Shown: positions 44,432 through 52,391, counted from the first letter of the stretch. The stretch: DNA of 64,000 nt from Phycisphaerae bacterium (GCA_016793805.1 JAEUIZ010000056.1:186001-250000), one strand, 5' to 3'. The notes: a model not told the origin generated them from the sequence alone. Program-made: numbers and translations.

Positions 44432-45850
44432 GTGTCCGCGGAACGCTTGAAGCGGCTCTCGGAGAAGGCGCGCGCGCTGCCGCGGGTGCCCGGGGTCTAT
44501 TTGATGAAGGACGCCGAGGACCGGGTGATCTACGTGGGGAAGGCGTCGCGTCTGCCGGACCGGGTGTCGTCGTACTTTGTGCCGTCGGCGGACCTGGGTC
44601 CGCGGAAGCAGCCGATGCTGGAGGTGGTGGCGGACTTCGACGTGGTCCCGTGCGAGGGGGAGTGGGAGGCGCTGCTGGCGGAGAACCGGCTGATCAAGGA
44701 CCTCAAGCCGCGGTTCAACGCGATGCTGACGGACGACAAGACGTTCCCGTACTTGGTGGTGACGCAGCGGGAGGACTTCCCGCGCGTGCTGGTGACGCGG
44801 AACCTGGTGGGCGGGGGCGGTGGGGAGGGAGAGGTGGAGCCGGCGTTGCGCGGGGCGCGGGTGCTGGGGCCGTTTACCTCGCCGCGGGCGCTGCGCGGAT
44901 CGGTGCACCTGCTCCAGCGAGTGTTCAAGTTCCGGACGTGCTCGCTGGAGATCGCGGAGGGCGACCCGAAGAACCGGCACTTCCGCCCGTGCCTCTTGCA
45001 CAGCATCGGTCGTTGCACGGCCCCGTGCGCGGGCCGGATCTCGCGCGAGGCGTATCGGGCCGACGTGGACCGCTTCCTGCGGTTCCTGGGGACGAAGCGC
45101 GAGGCGATGCTCCGCGAGATGCGCGAAGAGATGGCGAGGGCGTCGGCGGAGCAACGCTACGAGCAGGCGGCGACGATCCGGGACCAGGTGCGGGCGATCG
45201 AGAAGTTGGACGACCGCGCCAAGCGGAAGGACCGCTGGCAGCCCGAGGCCGAGGCGGCGCTGCTGAACCCGCGCAAGGGGCTGGAGAGCCTGCGCAAGAC
45301 GCTGGGGCTGGAGCGCGCGATCCGCTGCGTCGAGGCGATCGACATCGCGCACCTGCAGGGGGGCGAGACGGTGGGGAGCAAGGTGTGTTTCGTGGACGGG
45401 CGGCCGCTGCGGAACGAGTATCGGAGGTACAAGATCAAGGGCACGGCGGCGCGGGCGTCCGAGGGCAGTGTGGACGGAGGGGGGGAAGGGGGGGGAGGGG
45501 CGGGAATCAATGATGACTATTCGAGCATCAGAGAGGTGGTCTCGCGGCGGTATCGCGAGGCGGGCGAGGGCCACGAGTTGTATCCGGACGTGATCCTGAT
45601 CGACGGGGGGCTGGGGCAGTTGCACGCGGCGCTGGAGGCGTTCGCGTCGCTTGATGTGCGCCCGCCCATGGTCATCGCGCTGGCGAAGAAGGAAGAACTG
45701 ATCTACGCGCAGGATCGCTCCGGGCCGATCCGCCTGTCGCGCGACAACCCGGGCCTTCGGCTGTGCCAGGCGATCCGCGACGAGGCGCACCGGTTTGCGC
45801 AGCACTACCACCACGTTCTTCGGCGGAAGAAGACGTTGGAAGAGGAATAG
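44432..45850 (+). CDS. uvrC: Excinuclease ABC subunit C, short form without the C-terminal HhH domain
   Basis: A 472-residue UvrC, shorter than the usual 600 or so. The GIY-YIG nuclease domain (PGVYLMKDAEDRVIYVGKA near 20) makes the 3' cut. CLLHSIGRCTAPCAGRIS (Cys-rich) follows near 190, then the UVR/UvrB-binding coiled coil near 225-255 and the RNase-H-like 5' nuclease domain (DIAHLQGGETVGSKVCFVDG, DVILIDGGLGQLHAAL, DEAHRFAQHYHH). The protein stops right after this point (RRKKTLEEE), so the tandem helix-hairpin-helix that normally binds DNA is absent. Two glycine-rich loops (about 128-135 and 345-355) are encoded by G-rich blocks. The start is GTG with TACGAT 5 nt upstream. Confidence 0.92.
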   Translation: MSAERLKRLSEKARALPRVPGVYLMKDAEDRVIYVGKASRLPDRVSSYFVPSADLGPRKQPMLEVVADFDVVPCEGEWEALLAENRLIKDLKPRFNAMLTDDKTFPYLVVTQREDFPRVLVTRNLVGGGGGEGEVEPALRGARVLGPFTSPRALRGSVHLLQRVFKFRTCSLEIAEGDPKNRHFRPCLLHSIGRCTAPCAGRISREAYRADVDRFLRFLGTKREAMLREMREEMARASAEQRYEQAATIRDQVRAIEKLDDRAKRKDRWQPEAEAALLNPRKGLESLRKTLGLERAIRCVEAIDIAHLQGGETVGSKVCFVDGRPLRNEYRRYKIKGTAARASEGSVDGGGEGGGGAGINDDYSSIREVVSRRYREAGEGHELYPDVILIDGGLGQLHAALEAFASLDVRPPMVIALAKKEELIYAQDRSGPIRLSRDNPGLRLCQAIRDEAHRFAQHYHHVLRRKKTLEEE

Positions 45851-45863
45851 GGTTCGGTATACT
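45836..45863 (+). promoter_or_regulatory. Promoter TTGGAA-N16-TATACT
   Basis: The hexamers at 45836-45841 and 45858-45863 lie over the 3' end of uvrC, 39 nt before ATG 45903, which also has AGGAG. TATACT matches the consensus -10 at five of six positions. Confidence 0.5.
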
Positions 45864-45902
45864 CGGCGCGCGGCCCGACTGCCGCGCCTCCAGGAGTCAT
45901 CC

Positions 45903-46898
45903 ATGAAGCGTTCGCTCGGACTCGTGCTCATCGCGGCGTTCCCGGCTTTGGCGCAGACGGCCCCGTCGGCGCCGGCAACCCCGGCCCCTCAGCCCGGCGC
46001 GCCCGCGGCCCAACCCGCGACCAAGCCAGCCAAGCCCGCGACCTATGACGAGAAGGCGGACGCCAAGGCCCAGATCGCCTCGGCGCTGGCAAAGGCGAAA
46101 AAGGAGAATCGGCGGGTGCTCGTGCAGTGGGGCGCGAACTGGTGCGGGTGGTGCCACAAACTGCACGGGACGTTCACGGGCGACGCCAAGACGAAGCGCG
46201 TGCTGATGTACGAGTACGACCTGGTGCTGGTGGACATCGGGCGCTTCGACAAGAACATGGATCTGGCGGCCTCGTACGGAGCGGACCTTCGGGCCTCGGG
46301 CGTGCCGTTCCTCACGGTGCTCGACGCCGAGGGCAAAGCGATCGCGAACCAGGAGACGGGCGCGCTGGAACTTCCCGCGTCGAAGGAGGAGCCATACCCC
46401 GGGCACGACGCGGCGAAGGTCGTCGCGTTCCTCGAGGCGCACAAGGCCCCGTACCTCGACGCCTCGGCGGTGCTGGCGGCGGGGATGGAGCGGGCGAAGA
46501 AGGAGAACAAGCGCGTCTTCCTGCACTTCGGGGCGCCGTGGTGCGGGTGGTGCCACCGGCTCGAGGACTGGATGGCGCGCCCGGAGGTCGCGGCGATCCT
46601 CGACAAGGAGTTCGTCGACGTGAAGATCGACGAGGACCGCATGATCGGGGGCAAGGACGTCGAGAAGTCGCAGCGAGGCGACGTGAAGGGCGGCATCCCG
46701 TGGTTCGCGTTCGTTGATCCCGCCTCAGGGGAGAAGATCGCCACCAGCGACGGGCCCAAGGGAAACGTCGGGTTCCCGGCCCAGCCCGACGAGATCGAGC
46801 ACTTCATGGTGATGCTCAAGGCGTGCAAGAACATCACCGCCGAGGACGCGGCGACGTTGAAGAAGACGCTGGAGTCCAAGCCCGAGAAGCCGCAATAG
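45903..46898 (+). CDS. Secreted protein with two thioredoxin-fold domains (both WCGWC)
   Basis: A 331-residue exported protein. The signal peptide (LGLVLIAAFPALAQ) is followed by a Pro/Ala-rich linker to about 45. Domain one (about 50-185) has NRRVLVQWGANWCGWCHKL; domain two (about 195-325) has NKRVFLHFGAPWCGWCHRL. Both keep the CxxC redox pair, and each has the cis-Pro loop (GVPFLTVLD, GIPWFAFVD). Duplicated domains of the thioredoxin_7/DUF255 type suggest a periplasmic disulfide reductase or isomerase. AGGAG lies 6 nt before the ATG, and a good promoter lies over the end of uvrC. Confidence 0.88.
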   Translation: MKRSLGLVLIAAFPALAQTAPSAPATPAPQPGAPAAQPATKPAKPATYDEKADAKAQIASALAKAKKENRRVLVQWGANWCGWCHKLHGTFTGDAKTKRVLMYEYDLVLVDIGRFDKNMDLAASYGADLRASGVPFLTVLDAEGKAIANQETGALELPASKEEPYPGHDAAKVVAFLEAHKAPYLDASAVLAAGMERAKKENKRVFLHFGAPWCGWCHRLEDWMARPEVAAILDKEFVDVKIDEDRMIGGKDVEKSQRGDVKGGIPWFAFVDPASGEKIATSDGPKGNVGFPAQPDEIEHFMVMLKACKNITAEDAATLKKTLESKPEKPQ

Positions 46899-47023
46899 CG
46901 GGAGCGAGCGGAACGGTCGGCGTCTGGCGGGGCTTCGCGAGCGTGGTGCAACCCGTGCCCGTAGCCGACGTATGAGATGGTGGAGGGAGTGGGAGGCTGG
47001 GCCGATCCGCCCGCGAGGCCGCC

Positions 47024-47776
47024 ATGTTGGAACGATCCCCAGGCGCACGCATGCTTCGCCGGTTGCTGGTGAATCCGGTGGCGACGTTGGTGCTGGCGTT
47101 CGGGCTGGTGATTGATGCGGAGTCGCAGCCGCGAAGCACGCTGGTCGGGAGCATGTTCTCGTCACCGAAGTGCCGGTGCGGCATGGCGCAGCCGACCGGG
47201 GTGGCGGGGTTCGCGCCGGACGGCGAGATGGTGCTGATGAGGCCGGACGAGGAGAGTTGGGACGCCGCGACGCGCGCGATGGCCGAGGCGCCGGAGCGAA
47301 CGGTGACGCTGTGGGCGATCGGCGGGCGGTACGGGGAGGGCCTGTGGGCGCCGGTGACGGACACCAAGTCGGTGCAGATCCACGCCGAGGCGGGGAGCGA
47401 GGTGTCGTCGGAGGGCGTGGCGCGGGCGCGGGCCGAGTACGCCAGGACACTTGCGGAGCGATGGGACTGGCTGACGCCCGCGGATCTCGCCACGCTTGGG
47501 GCAAGGAACATCCGAGAGACGCGGGTGCTCTGGGGCGGCGTCGCGCACAGCGCCGCGGCGTGCGCGGTTGTGGCGGCGTTCGTGTGGTCGCTGGGCTGGG
47601 TGCCGGCGACGGTTCGTCGGCTGAAGGAGACACCGGCGGTGCGTCGCCGGCGGGCCGGCCTGTGCGGGGCGTGCGGGTACAACCTCACCGGCCTCGCCGG
47701 ATCGCGCTGCCCGGAGTGCGGCGCGGAGCAGGACTACTCCGTCGCGTCGTCCTCAGGCGGCGGCTCGGAGGTCTGA
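47024..47776 (+). CDS. Membrane protein with C-terminal zinc ribbon
   Basis: A 250-residue protein. An N-terminal hydrophobic helix (LLVNPVATLVLAFGLVI, about 14-30) and a second near 172-192 (AAACAVVAAFVWSLGWV) flank an extracytoplasmic domain with a CRCGMAQPTG segment. The cytoplasmic tail has GLCGACGYNLTGLAGSRCPECG near 215-236, a four-Cys zinc ribbon of a kind often repeated in planctomycete membrane proteins. The function is unknown. The 3' end overlaps the convergent yggS gene by 43 bp. The start is uncertain: ATG 47024 or ATG 47051, neither with a good Shine-Dalgarno. Confidence 0.65.
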   Translation: MLERSPGARMLRRLLVNPVATLVLAFGLVIDAESQPRSTLVGSMFSSPKCRCGMAQPTGVAGFAPDGEMVLMRPDEESWDAATRAMAEAPERTVTLWAIGGRYGEGLWAPVTDTKSVQIHAEAGSEVSSEGVARARAEYARTLAERWDWLTPADLATLGARNIRETRVLWGGVAHSAAACAVVAAFVWSLGWVPATVRRLKETPAVRRRRAGLCGACGYNLTGLAGSRCPECGAEQDYSVASSSGGGSEV

Positions 47777-48540
47777 CGCTCGCCGAAGATGGCGGTGCCG
47801 ACGCGGACGAGGTTCGCGCCCTCGGCGATGGCGAGTTCGAAGTCGCCGGACATGCCCATCGAGAGGATGTTGAACCGTCCCTCGCCCACGCCCGATCGCT
47901 GGACCTCTTCGAAGATCTCGCGGCACTGCGCGAAGGCGCCGCGCACGACGCGCTCATCGGGCGACTCGGCGGCCATGGTCATCAGCCCGCGGACCCGCAC
48001 CCCGACCATCGTGTCGATCTGCTCGACGAGGTGGCGTGCGGCGGGCATGGGGCATCCGAACTTGCTCGCCTCGCCCGAGCAGTTGACCTGCACGAGCACC
48101 TCGACGGGCTCGGGTCGTTTCTGGGCGCAGACCTGGATCTCCTCGGCGAGCCGGAGCGAGTCGACGGAGTGGATGAGGCGTGCGAACTCGACGGCCTTGC
48201 GAACCTTGTTGCGCTGGAGGTGCCCGATGAGGTGCCAGCGGACGGCGCCCGCGCGCGGGCCGGGCCCGCTCAGCACGCGCTGGCGGGCCAGCAGTTCCTC
48301 GGTCATGGCGGCGCGCTGCACGAACGACTGGACGTGGTTCTCGCCGAAGTCGTGGTGCCCCATCCCGATGAGGGCCCGGATCTGATCGGGCTCGGCGTTC
48401 TTGGTGACGGCAACGAGGCAGATGTCCTCTGGCTTTCGGCCCGCGCGCCGTGCGGCGCTGGCGATCCTCGACTTGACCGCGTCGTAGCGGGCTCTCAGCA
48501 GCGCCTCGGGCTCCGCCGCGGCTTTGGGTTCGACGGTCAT
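47734..48540 (-). CDS. yggS: YggS-family pyridoxal-phosphate homeostasis protein
   Basis: A 268-residue PLP-binding TIM-barrel protein. The lysine that holds PLP is in LVAVTKNAEPDQIRAL near 46; GENHVQSFVQ near 70, WHLIGHLQRNKVRKAVE near 103, IHSVDSLRLAEEI near 124, CSGEASKFGCP near 155 and the closing LSMGMSGDFELAIAEGANLVRVGTAIFG are all typical. It affects B6 vitamer balance and has no known catalytic activity. AGGAGG lies 4 nt before the ATG. A palindrome (48554-48567) with overlapping -10 hexamers lies between it and the divergent peroxiredoxin gene. Confidence 0.93.
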   Translation of the reverse strand: MTVEPKAAAEPEALLRARYDAVKSRIASAARRAGRKPEDICLVAVTKNAEPDQIRALIGMGHHDFGENHVQSFVQRAAMTEELLARQRVLSGPGPRAGAVRWHLIGHLQRNKVRKAVEFARLIHSVDSLRLAEEIQVCAQKRPEPVEVLVQVNCSGEASKFGCPMPAARHLVEQIDTMVGVRVRGLMTMAAESPDERVVRGAFAQCREIFEEVQRSGVGEGRFNILSMGMSGDFELAIAEGANLVRVGTAIFGERQTSEPPPEDDATE

Positions 48541-48553
48541 GCGGCCTCCTGCC

Positions 48554-48567
48554 TATGCCATAGCATA
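48554..48567. promoter_or_regulatory. Palindrome with overlapping divergent -10 hexamers between yggS and the peroxiredoxin gene
   Basis: TATGC-CATA-GCATA is a perfect inverted repeat with a 4-bp spacer. TAGCAT (48561-48566) reads toward the peroxiredoxin gene and TATGCT (48567-48562) toward yggS. A regulator bound here could control both genes (inference). Confidence 0.4.
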
Positions 48568-48610
48568 CGCAAACCCGGCGTGATCCGGGCCCGATCAGGA
48601 GAAGACCCCG

Positions 48611-49111
48611 ATGTCCACCCCCCCTTCCGCCCCCCCAGCGCCCGCTCGCAGCACCCCGGTGGCCGCGGGCGACACGATCGCCGACTTCACGCTCCCGGAC
48701 CAGGACCGCAAGGACTGGCGGCTGTCGGACGCGGCCAAGAGGGGCGACGTGGTGCTGTGCTTCTTCCCGTTCGCGTTCACGGGCGTGTGCGGGACGGAGA
48801 TGAAGTGCATCACGACGGAGATGGCCTCGTGGCAGCAGAAGGGGGCGACGGTCGTGGGGATCAGTTGCGACTCGTCGTTCGTGCAGAAGGCGTGGGCCAA
48901 CGCCGAGGGGTTCAAGCACACGATCCTGAGCGACCAGCATCGGCAGGTGTGCCGGGCGCTGGGGCTGTACTGGGCCGACATGAACACGACGCACCGGGCG
49001 ACGGTGGTGGTGGGCAAGAGCGCGGACGGGAAGTTGACGGCGAAGTGGGTGCAGACGCGCGAGCCCCGGAACGGAATGTCGTGGGACGAGGTCCTGTCGC
49101 ACGTGGCCTGA
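48611..49111 (+). CDS. Peroxiredoxin
   Basis: A 166-residue thiol peroxidase. After a Pro-rich start, GDTIADFTLPDQDRKDWRLSD begins the thioredoxin fold, and the peroxidatic Cys is in PFAFTGVCGTEMK near 60 (FTGVCTxE in most). A second Cys lies five residues later (MKC) and another at SCDS. The short length and the motif resemble AhpE or BCP-like types. It reduces hydrogen peroxide or organic peroxides. AGGAG lies 9 nt before the ATG. It is divergent from yggS, with a palindromic site between them. Confidence 0.9.
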   Translation: MSTPPSAPPAPARSTPVAAGDTIADFTLPDQDRKDWRLSDAAKRGDVVLCFFPFAFTGVCGTEMKCITTEMASWQQKGATVVGISCDSSFVQKAWANAEGFKHTILSDQHRQVCRALGLYWADMNTTHRATVVVGKSADGKLTAKWVQTREPRNGMSWDEVLSHVA

Positions 49112-49134
49112 GCGCGCCGAGCCGGGCGGGCCGA

Positions 49135-49140
49135 TAGGCT
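49135..49140 (+). promoter_or_regulatory. Possible -10 element of a leaderless promoter (mreC)
   Basis: TAGGCT ends 9 nt before ATG 49150. The spacing is slightly longer than in the other cases, and the spacer ACAGGCCGG gives at most a weak Shine-Dalgarno. Confidence 0.35.
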
Positions 49141-49149
49141 ACAGGCCGG

Positions 49150-50028
49150 ATGAACCGCGTCGCCCGCCATTCGCCGCTCCGCCGATACCTCCTCCCGGGG
49201 AGCGTGGCGGCGCTCGTCGGGCTGAGCGTGGCGCCGACGAGGTGGCTGTCGGCCCTGGGCGGCCCGGCGGACGCGATGGGGCTGCTCGTCGCGCCGGTCA
49301 AGCAGCCGGTGGCCCGGGTGGTGCGATGGCTCCGCCCCCCGGAATCGGCGCGCGACGACGAACTCGTCCGTCGCCTCCAGGACGACCGCGACCGCCTCGA
49401 GAGCCTGTGGCTCCAGGAGCGCGACGAGAACACGCGCCTGCGCGAGCAGATCCGCGTGCTCCAGCAGGGCGTGCCGTACGAGGGGCTGGCGGTGCGGCAG
49501 GTGATCGCGCCCGTGATCGGCCCGACTCCCGGCTCCGGGGGCGGGATCGTCGAGGTCCGCGCGGGCAGGAACCACACCATCGAGGTCGGCGCCGTGGCGA
49601 CGACCACGGGGGCGCAGTTGGTCGGGCTCGTTGGTCGCGTCGGCCCGCGGTCCAGCATGGTCACGCTCATCACGACCAAGCAATCGGATCGGCAGGGCGA
49701 GCGAGGGATCCGCGGGCGGATCGCGCTCGCCGACGCCGCCCGGGGCTCGTTGTGCCTGCTGTATCCCCAGGGCCGCGGCGTGCTGCGCGGGCAGGTTGAG
49801 CACGGGGGCCCGGAGCCGGAGGTGGGGCAGGTGGTGCGCGTCGAGGACGACCAGTTGCCCGCCGCCGCGAGGATGCTGGTGATCGGGAAGATCACGGCGG
49901 TGGACCGGGTCGCGGGGCGGGCCGTCATCACCGTCGCGCCCACCGTGGAACTCGATCGGCTCAGCGAGGTGATCCTTCGGCAAACGACGGATTCGCCCGC
50001 GGGCGGCACCGACGGGGGCCCGCCATGA
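49150..50028 (+). CDS. mreC: Rod shape-determining protein MreC
   Basis: A 292-residue protein. One membrane helix near 17-35 (GSVAALVGLSVAPTRWL) is followed by a coiled coil (about 68-108: DDELVRRLQDDRDRLESLW, ENTRLREQIRVLQQ) and a beta-rich periplasmic domain with VIGPTPGSGGGIVEVRAGRNHTIEVGAVATT and VTLITTKQSDRQGERGIRG in outline. In other bacteria MreC links the MreB cytoskeleton to peptidoglycan synthases. The next gene, mreD, overlaps by ATGA. MreB itself is not in this window, so the mre cluster is split or mreB lies elsewhere. Confidence 0.88.
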   Translation: MNRVARHSPLRRYLLPGSVAALVGLSVAPTRWLSALGGPADAMGLLVAPVKQPVARVVRWLRPPESARDDELVRRLQDDRDRLESLWLQERDENTRLREQIRVLQQGVPYEGLAVRQVIAPVIGPTPGSGGGIVEVRAGRNHTIEVGAVATTTGAQLVGLVGRVGPRSSMVTLITTKQSDRQGERGIRGRIALADAARGSLCLLYPQGRGVLRGQVEHGGPEPEVGQVVRVEDDQLPAAARMLVIGKITAVDRVAGRAVITVAPTVELDRLSEVILRQTTDSPAGGTDGGPP

Positions 50029-50567
50029 ACGTCCCGCTGCTGCTGGTGGTCGCGTGGCTGTGCCTCGGGCTGGAGTCGGGGCTGTCGAGTTCGATCCCGG
50101 GTCAGCCGGGGTTCGTGCTCCCGCTGGCGGTGCTCGTAGCGCTCTCGGCCGCGCCCGGGGCGGCGCTCTGGACGTGCCTGGTCCTCGGGCTGTGTGTGGA
50201 CCTTCTGACGATGCGCATGCACGGGGCCGGCGGCGCGCTGGTGGCGGTGCCCGGGCCCATGGCGATCGGGTACCTCGTCGCGGGCCAGTTTGTGCTCGCC
50301 TTGCGGGGCCAGGTCATCCGCCGGAATCCCCTCACGCTGCTGGCGCTCTCGGTTGTGGGCATGGCCATCGCCCAGGCCTTTGCGTGCGGGCTGCTGACGG
50401 CGCGGCACCTGGCGCACCCGGAGTTCGAGTGGCGGCCGCTCGCGGAGTTGGGTCGGCGGCTGCTCTCGGCGCTCGTTACCGGGCCGGTCGCGCTCGTGAT
50501 GGCCCTCGTGCTGCTGCCCCTGGCGCCGATGTTCGGCGGCGGCGGCGGCGGGCGTCGAGCCCGATAG
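50025..50567 (+). CDS. mreD: Rod shape-determining protein MreD
   Basis: A 180-residue integral membrane protein with about five helices: VPLLLVVAWLCLGLE, VLPLAVLVALSAAPGAALWTCLVLGLCVDLL, GPMAIGYLVAGQFVLAL, LLALSVVGMAIAQAFACGLL and ALVTGPVALVMALVLLPLAP. GLCVDLLTMRMHGAGG near 63 is the GLxxDLL..xPLG loop typical of MreD. It starts in the last codon of mreC (ATGA overlap) and ends in a glycine/arginine tail. It stabilises the elongasome with MreC. Identification rests on position, size and that loop. Confidence 0.82.
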   Translation: MNVPLLLVVAWLCLGLESGLSSSIPGQPGFVLPLAVLVALSAAPGAALWTCLVLGLCVDLLTMRMHGAGGALVAVPGPMAIGYLVAGQFVLALRGQVIRRNPLTLLALSVVGMAIAQAFACGLLTARHLAHPEFEWRPLAELGRRLLSALVTGPVALVMALVLLPLAPMFGGGGGGRRAR

Positions 50568-50653
50568 TCCCGCGGAATCCGTTGCGGCGCGTCCGAGTTG
50601 CACCTCGCGCGCCGAGTTTCTCGTCTCCGGGTGGTCCGGCCTCGTGCGTGGTG

Positions 50654-50659
50654 TATGTT
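50654..50659 (+). promoter_or_regulatory. Candidate -10 element for the first tandem PEP-CTERM-type gene
   Basis: TATGTT lies 62 nt before the GTG at 50722. No good -35 was found at the usual distance. Confidence 0.3.
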
Positions 50660-50721
50660 GACCGAGACGCCCACGGCGGCCGTGGGTCCGCGAAGGAACT
50701 CTCTAGAGATTGGGGGGAGAC

Positions 50722-51375
50722 GTGCGCACCGTTCATCTGCTCGCGTGTGGAGTTGGTCTGGCGCTGAGCGCGTCCGCGATGGGCGCCCCTGTCGACATCG
50801 GGTTCGCCCGGGTGACGCCGGCCAATGCCCCGCAGAACCCCGCGGCCCAGTTCAAGGCCGTGCTCAGCGAGGTCTCGTCCAGCGTCGTCCGCTTCCGCTT
50901 CACGAACACCGCGGTGATCTACTGCTCGATCTCGGAGATCTACTACGACAACCGCAACTCGGCGCCGCTCTCGAGCCTGATGACCCCGCTCAACCAGTTC
51001 GGCGCGACCTTCACCGGCGGCGGCGCGAACCCCGGCAACCTGCCCGGCGGGCAGAACCTCAGCCCCGCCTTCAGCGCGACCGCGGTCTTCAGTGCCGACG
51101 CCCAGGGCAACCCTGCCAATGGCCTGGATACCGCCGCCGACTGGCTGGAGATGGACTTCGTGCTCGGCGCGGGCAAGACCTTCAACAGCGTCGTCGATGC
51201 AATCGCCAACGGGGACCTTCGGATCGGGTTGCATGTCCGGGCGATCGGGACCTCGGGCGACAGCGACTCGTTTGTGAACGGGAACCCCCCGAACGTGATC
51301 CCGCTTCCGCCCGCGGCATTGGCCGGGCTTGCCGGGCTGGCGGGCGTGGCGGTGCTCCGGCGACGGCGGGTCTAG
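50722..51375 (+). CDS. Secreted PEP-CTERM-type protein, copy 1 of a tandem pair
   Basis: A 217-residue exported protein. The signal peptide (LLACGVGLALSASAMGA) ends near 21. The body starts APVDIGFARVTPANAPQNP and includes FTNTAVIYCSISEIYYDNRN, FTGGGANPGNLPGGQNL and DLRIGLHVRAIGTSGDSDSF. The tail has IPLPPAALAGLAGLAGVAVL and RRRRV, a PEP-CTERM-like sorting signal. The motif set (SEIYYDNR, GGGxxPGNLPGG) suggests a surface protein of a family rich in predicted exosortase substrates; its role is unknown. The start is a GTG with GGGGGGA just upstream; an in-frame TTG four codons earlier is less likely. Copy 2 follows after 304 bp. Confidence 0.75.
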   Translation: MRTVHLLACGVGLALSASAMGAPVDIGFARVTPANAPQNPAAQFKAVLSEVSSSVVRFRFTNTAVIYCSISEIYYDNRNSAPLSSLMTPLNQFGATFTGGGANPGNLPGGQNLSPAFSATAVFSADAQGNPANGLDTAADWLEMDFVLGAGKTFNSVVDAIANGDLRIGLHVRAIGTSGDSDSFVNGNPPNVIPLPPAALAGLAGLAGVAVLRRRRV

Positions 51376-51679
51376 CCGTTGCATCCTGCCCGCGGGTCGA
51401 CGTAGGGCCCTGAACCGGAGCGGCCGCTCCGCTGGAGACAACCGAACGCATTCGCGGCTGCGGAAAGCGGGTGAGCGATGCCATCGCAATCAATAGTCCG
51501 ATAACGCAAGTCGGGGCTGAGTTCTGCCGCTCGCGATGCTATCGGGCCGCGTGGAGAGTTCATGTCCGTTATTTTGCGCAGAGCGCTTGCATCGAACGAT
51601 GGAGGCCGCTATTCTCATTCGTAGGAAACGGGAAGTAAAACCGGTTCCCGGCACGGGTTGAGAAGGGAAGAGGAGCACT
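51376..51679 (+). other. 304-bp intergenic region between the tandem PEP-CTERM-type genes
   Basis: Lower in GC than the flanking genes. It contains the promoter at 51587-51615 and the Shine-Dalgarno of copy 2. No gene or clear terminator is seen in the first 200 bp, so copy 1 may read through into it. Confidence 0.45.
51587..51615 (+). promoter_or_regulatory. Promoter TTGCAT-N17-TATTCT
   Basis: The hexamers at 51587-51592 and 51610-51615 are 17 bp apart, 64 nt before ATG 51680 of the second tandem gene, which has GAGGAG upstream. Confidence 0.5.
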
Positions 51680-52333
51680 ATGAACTTCGTCACCAAGGTT
51701 GGTGTTGTTGTTGCGCTCGCAAGCGCGGCGAGTGTTGTCGCGGCACCCGTCGAGATCGGGTTTACGCGCGTGACGCCCGCGAACGCCCCGCAGAACCCCG
51801 CGGCCCAGTTCAAGGCCGTGCTCAGCGAGGTGTCGTCGACCGTCGTGCGGTTCCGCTTCACGAACACCGCGGTGATCTACTCCTCGATCTCCGAGATCTA
51901 TTACGACAACCGCAACTCGGCCCCGCTGTCGAGCCTCATGTCGCCGCTCAACCAGTTCGGGTGCACGTTCACCGGCGGCGGCGCGAGCCCCGGGAACCTC
52001 CCCGGCGGCGCGAACCTCAGCCCTGCCTTCAACGCGACCGCAGCATTCAGCGCCGACGCGGTCGGGAACCCTGTCAACGGGATCGACAACGCGGCGGACT
52101 GGTTGGAGATGGACTTCGTGCTTGGCGCGGGCAAGACGTTCAACAGCGTTGTCAACGCGGTGGCCAATGGCGATCTCCGGATCGGGCTGCACGTCCGCGC
52201 GATCGGTACGACGGGCGACAGCGACTCGTTCGTGAATGGCCCGACGCAGATCATCCCGCTCCCTGCCGGCGCTTGGATGGGCCTCTCGGGCCTGGGTCTC
52301 GCGGGGCTCACGGCGTTCCGCCGGCGGAAGTGA
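51680..52333 (+). CDS. Secreted PEP-CTERM-type protein, copy 2 of a tandem pair
   Basis: A 217-residue protein of exactly the same length as copy 1 and nearly identical through most of the mature part (for example VTPANAPQNPAAQFKAVLSEV in both). It differs mainly in the signal peptide (VGVVVALASAASVVAA) and the tail, which here is the VPLPA-type IPLPAGAWMGLSGLGLAGLTAF-RRRK. The two genes are clearly a recent duplication. GAGGAG precedes the ATG, and a promoter and a terminator flank the gene, so it can be expressed by itself. Function unknown; probably surface-sorted by an exosortase not in this window. Confidence 0.8.
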   Translation: MNFVTKVGVVVALASAASVVAAPVEIGFTRVTPANAPQNPAAQFKAVLSEVSSTVVRFRFTNTAVIYSSISEIYYDNRNSAPLSSLMSPLNQFGCTFTGGGASPGNLPGGANLSPAFNATAAFSADAVGNPVNGIDNAADWLEMDFVLGAGKTFNSVVNAVANGDLRIGLHVRAIGTTGDSDSFVNGPTQIIPLPAGAWMGLSGLGLAGLTAFRRRK

Positions 52334-52359
52334 TCGGCGATTGAGATTGTGAGCGCACG

Positions 52360-52391
52360 CGGGCGGCCTTTGCGGGCCGCCCGTTCTATTT
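52360..52391 (+). terminator. Intrinsic terminator after the second tandem PEP-CTERM-type gene
   Basis: A 9-bp stem (CGGGCGGCC 52360-52368 with GGCCGCCCG 52375-52383) has a 6-nt loop and is followed by TTCTATTTTT. Confidence 0.85.
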
